Assembly (NCBI GenBank): GCA_016182705.1
Contig: JACPGA010000230.1
Span: 1 to 5,027, forward strand
Direction: 5' to 3'
Length of the DNA stretch: 5,027 bases
From: Deltaproteobacteria bacterium
Lineage (GTDB): Bacteria > Desulfobacterota > GWC2-55-46
Part shown: positions 2,837 through 5,027 of the stretch, piece by piece
Position numbering within the stretch: position 1 is the first letter of the stretch
How the letters are laid out: every line of letters starts with the position of its first letter
Translations under genes and position numbers: made by a program
The notes under the pieces: model-generated
Told to the model about the DNA's origin: nothing
Databases searched by the model: none
The model's input: only the letters and a program-made list of their open reading frames with translations

Positions 2837-5027
2837 ATGGCTTCCTCTACCCATATAACCGCACAAGCCTTGAGGAAGGATTACTCCCGCATAGGTAAAG
2901 TCGTCAGCATGCCGAACCTCATTGAGGTTCAGAAGAATTCCTTCGTCCAGTTCCTCCAGACAGACGCGAAAGCCGAGGCCAGGACTGATACCGGTCTCCA
3001 GTCTGTTTTTAAAAGCGCTTTTCCCATAAAGGATTTCAGCGGCAACGCCTCATTGGAGTACGTAAGGTATTCGCTTCTCGAGCCCAAGTACACCACCGAG
3101 GAGTGCCATCAGAAGGGCATGACTTTCGCCGCTCCTATAAAGCTCATGGTGCGCCTTATCATGTGGGACAAGGACCTCGATACCGGGGCCCAGTCCATAA
3201 GGGACATCAAGGAGCAGGAGGTATATTTCGGCGAAATACCCCTGATGACCGAGAACGGCAGCTTTATTATTAACGGGACCGAGAGGGTCATTGTAAGCCA
3301 GCTTCACAGGTCCCCCGGCGTCTTCTTCGAATTCGAGAAGCCCAAGGGCTTCACCGGCAAGGTCCTGTATACCGCGAGGGTCATCCCCTACCACGGCAGC
3401 TGGCTCGATTTCGAGTTCGACCAGAAGGACTGGCTCTATGTGCGCATAGACAAAAGGCGCAAGATGCCTGTCAGCATCCTCCTGAAGGCCCTCGGCTATT
3501 CAGTCGAGGAGATGCTCAATTATTTCTACCCCAGCGAGGAGATACTCCTCGAGAACAAGAAGATCTTAAAGAGCGTTGAGCCCGACTTCCTCGTGGGCCA
3601 GAAGGTCAGCCGCGACATAAAAGACCCCAATACCGGCGAAGTCATCGTAAAGAAAGACAGAAAGTTCACCAGGCTCGTCCTGAAGAAGCTCGTGGCGGCC
3701 GGTGTTAAATATATTCCGGTAGAGGTCGAGGACATCGTAGGCAGAATAGCCTCGACGGACATAGTCGACCCCAAGACCGGCGAAGTAGTGCTCGAGTGCA
3801 ACCAGATACTCTCGCGCGACAAGCTCGACGAAATATCCAGAAGAGAGATATCCTCCTTCAAGCTTCTCCTCATTGAGGCCATGGGCAACTTCTTCAGGGA
3901 GACCCTCCTCAACGACAAGATAGAGCACGGCGACAGCAGGACCATAAACGAGTTCCGCAAAGAGAACCCGGACGACCCGATCACCAACATGACGCTGAAC
4001 GCCAGGATTGAGATATACAAGAGGCTCAAGCCGGGCGACCTGCCGACCGTCGATACGGCCAACGCGTTTTTCCAGGACCTGTTCTTCAATTCCGAAAGGT
4101 ACGACCTGTCAAAGGTCGGCCGCCTGAAGCTCAACAGGAAGCTCGGCTTCGACACGTCCCTTGACGTTACCACGCTCCGCAAGGAAGACATACTCGAAGT
4201 CGTCCGCTACCTGATACTTCTCAGGAACGGCCAGGGTACGGTAGACGATATCGACCACCTCGGCAACAGAAGGGTGCGTTCAGTCGGCGAGCTCCTGGAA
4301 AACCAGTACAGGATAGGCCTGCTGCGCATGGAGAGGGCCGTCAAGGAAAGAATGAGCCTGGGCGAGCTTGAAACGCTCATGCCGCACGACCTTATAAACC
4401 CGAAGCCGGTTTCCGCGGTCATAAAGGAGTTCTTCGGCTCTTCGCAGCTTTCGCAGTTCATGGACCAGACCAACCCGCTTTCCGAGGTCACTCACAAGAG
4501 AAGGCTTTCGGCCCTCGGGCCCGGAGGCTTGACGAGGGAAAGGGCGGGTTTCGAGGTCAGGGACGTTCACGCGACCCATTACGGACGCATATGCCCGATC
4601 GAGACGCCTGAGGGACCGAACATCGGCCTCATAGTCTCTCTTTCGACTTATGCGCGCGTAAACGATTACGGCTTCATAGAGACCCCTTACAGGGAAGTCC
4701 GCGAAGGCAGGGTCACAGTAAGGATAAACTACCTGTCGGCCCTCGATGAGGAAGACCATGTCATAGCGCAGGCAAACGCGGCCCTTGACAAGGATGGCAG
4801 GTTCACAAGCGAGTTCGTCTCCGCCAGGAAAGGCGGCGAGTTCATAATGGCGCGTCCCGAGGACATAACCCTCATGGACGTCTCCCCGAACCAGCTCGTC
4901 TCCGTGGCTGCGGCCCTCATACCGTTCCTCGAAAACGACGACGCTAACAGGGCGCTCATGGGCTCGAACATGCAGAGGCAGGCGGTCCCGCTCATCCAGA
5001 CCGAGAGCCCGCTCGTTGGCACCGGCA
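2837..5027 (+). CDS. rpoB: DNA-directed RNA polymerase subunit beta, N-terminal 730 codons (3' truncated by window)
   Basis: The frame is open from ATG 2837 to the window end with no stop: 730 complete codons of a protein expected to exceed 1300 residues. With beta-prime it forms the catalytic cleft of RNA polymerase. Recognisable blocks in order are [20 protein letters not shown] and [11 protein letters not shown] (about 131-164, protrusion); [14 protein letters not shown] (about 190-203); the lobe and its insert region; [17 protein letters not shown] (about 470-490); the rifampicin-determining region at 534-560 (bases 4436-4516); [18 protein letters not shown]; and [19 protein letters not shown] near the end. 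Positions equivalent to E. coli D516, H526 and S531 are Asp543, His553 and Ser558, so target-based rifampicin resistance is not predicted. AGGAG lies 11 nt upstream of the start, slightly far. About 20 extra residues relative to E. coli occur near 363-385. rpoC would be expected next. Confidence 0.98.
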   Translation, partial: MASSTHITAQALRKDYSRIGKVVSMPNLIEVQKNSFVQFLQTDAKAEARTDTGLQSVFKSAFPIKDFSGNASLEYVRYSLLEPKYTTEECHQKGMTFAAPIKLMVRLIMWDKDLDTGAQSIRDIKEQEVYFGEIPLMTENGSFIINGTERVIVSQLHRSPGVFFEFEKPKGFTGKVLYTARVIPYHGSWLDFEFDQKDWLYVRIDKRRKMPVSILLKALGYSVEEMLNYFYPSEEILLENKKILKSVEPDFLVGQKVSRDIKDPNTGEVIVKKDRKFTRLVLKKLVAAGVKYIPVEVEDIVGRIASTDIVDPKTGEVVLECNQILSRDKLDEISRREISSFKLLLIEAMGNFFRETLLNDKIEHGDSRTINEFRKENPDDPITNMTLNARIEIYKRLKPGDLPTVDTANAFFQDLFFNSERYDLSKVGRLKLNRKLGFDTSLDVTTLRKEDILEVVRYLILLRNGQGTVDDIDHLGNRRVRSVGELLENQYRIGLLRMERAVKERMSLGELETLMPHDLINPKPVSAVIKEFFGSSQLSQFMDQTNPLSEVTHKRRLSALGPGGLTRERAGFEVRDVHATHYGRICPIETPEGPNIGLIVSLSTYARVNDYGFIETPYREVREGRVTVRINYLSALDEEDHVIAQANAALDKDGRFTSEFVSARKGGEFIMARPEDITLMDVSPNQLVSVAAALIPFLENDDANRALMGSNMQRQAVPLIQTESPLVGTG

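Noticed and set aside
2270..2866. 198-codon - strand open frame across rplL
   Set aside because: Its Gly/Cys-rich low-complexity middle is the antisense of the Ala/Pro hinge of L7/L12; not a gene.
3526..4191. 221-codon - strand open frame within rpoB
   Set aside because: It is a shadow of the rpoB reading frame, rich in Ser and Leu as expected from antisense GAG/GAC/AAG codons, with no Shine-Dalgarno or recognisable domain.
1..5027. Mobile element, CRISPR, tRNA/rRNA or novel gene cassette
   Set aside because: All space is filled by known core genes in canonical order; no direct-repeat arrays, transposase fragments or cloverleaf-like segments were seen, so no novel protein system is claimed.

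Overview
The window is the conserved bacterial core cluster nusG(3' end) - rplK - rplA - rplJ - rplL - rpoB(5' half), all on the + strand. Every coding call rests on recognisable protein sequence. I see no mobile element, CRISPR array, tRNA or rRNA gene, toxin-antitoxin pair or defence gene. I do not think a new protein system is encoded here. What is worth a second look is the set of RNA structures between the genes.

Organism: a bacterium of fairly high GC content. The beta subunit aligns with E. coli RpoB almost throughout, including the lobe region that carries the proteobacterial-type insert, so a Gram-negative lineage such as Desulfobacterota/'deltaproteobacteria', Nitrospirota or a similar uncultured group is plausible. 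AGG is the main arginine codon and ATA is common for isoleucine even in ribosomal protein genes, which argues against an enteric relative. The taxon is an inference and is uncertain.

Layout: 1-207 end of nusG (KOW domain). 208-332 (125 nt) holds a short intrinsic terminator, a perfect stem-loop and a possible L1 repressor site, built on six CCGG arms that can pair in several exclusive ways. 333-758 rplK (L11). 765-1460 rplA (L1), 6 nt after rplK and probably translationally coupled. 1461-1718 (258 nt) is the L10 leader region: two mutually exclusive hairpins ending in a U6 tract, a kink-turn-like L10(L12)4-binding element, a second group of alternative hairpins before a U-rich run, and an A/T hairpin abutting the rplJ ribosome binding site. 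1719-2249 rplJ (L10, TTG start). 2250-2308 short spacer with a weak candidate promoter. 2309-2689 rplL (L7/L12). 2690-2836 three consecutive stem-loops. 2837-5027 rpoB, 730 codons, running off the window and containing an intact rifampicin-determining region.

How the genes work together: L11, L10 and L7/L12 form the ribosomal stalk base and stalk that recruit translation GTPases, and L1 forms the E-site stalk. NusG and RpoB belong to the transcription machinery. In other bacteria L1 represses rplK-rplA and L10(L12)4 represses rplJ-rplL, while attenuation between rplL and rpoB sets the polymerase to ribosome ratio. The non-coding intervals here have the right positions and folds for all three controls.
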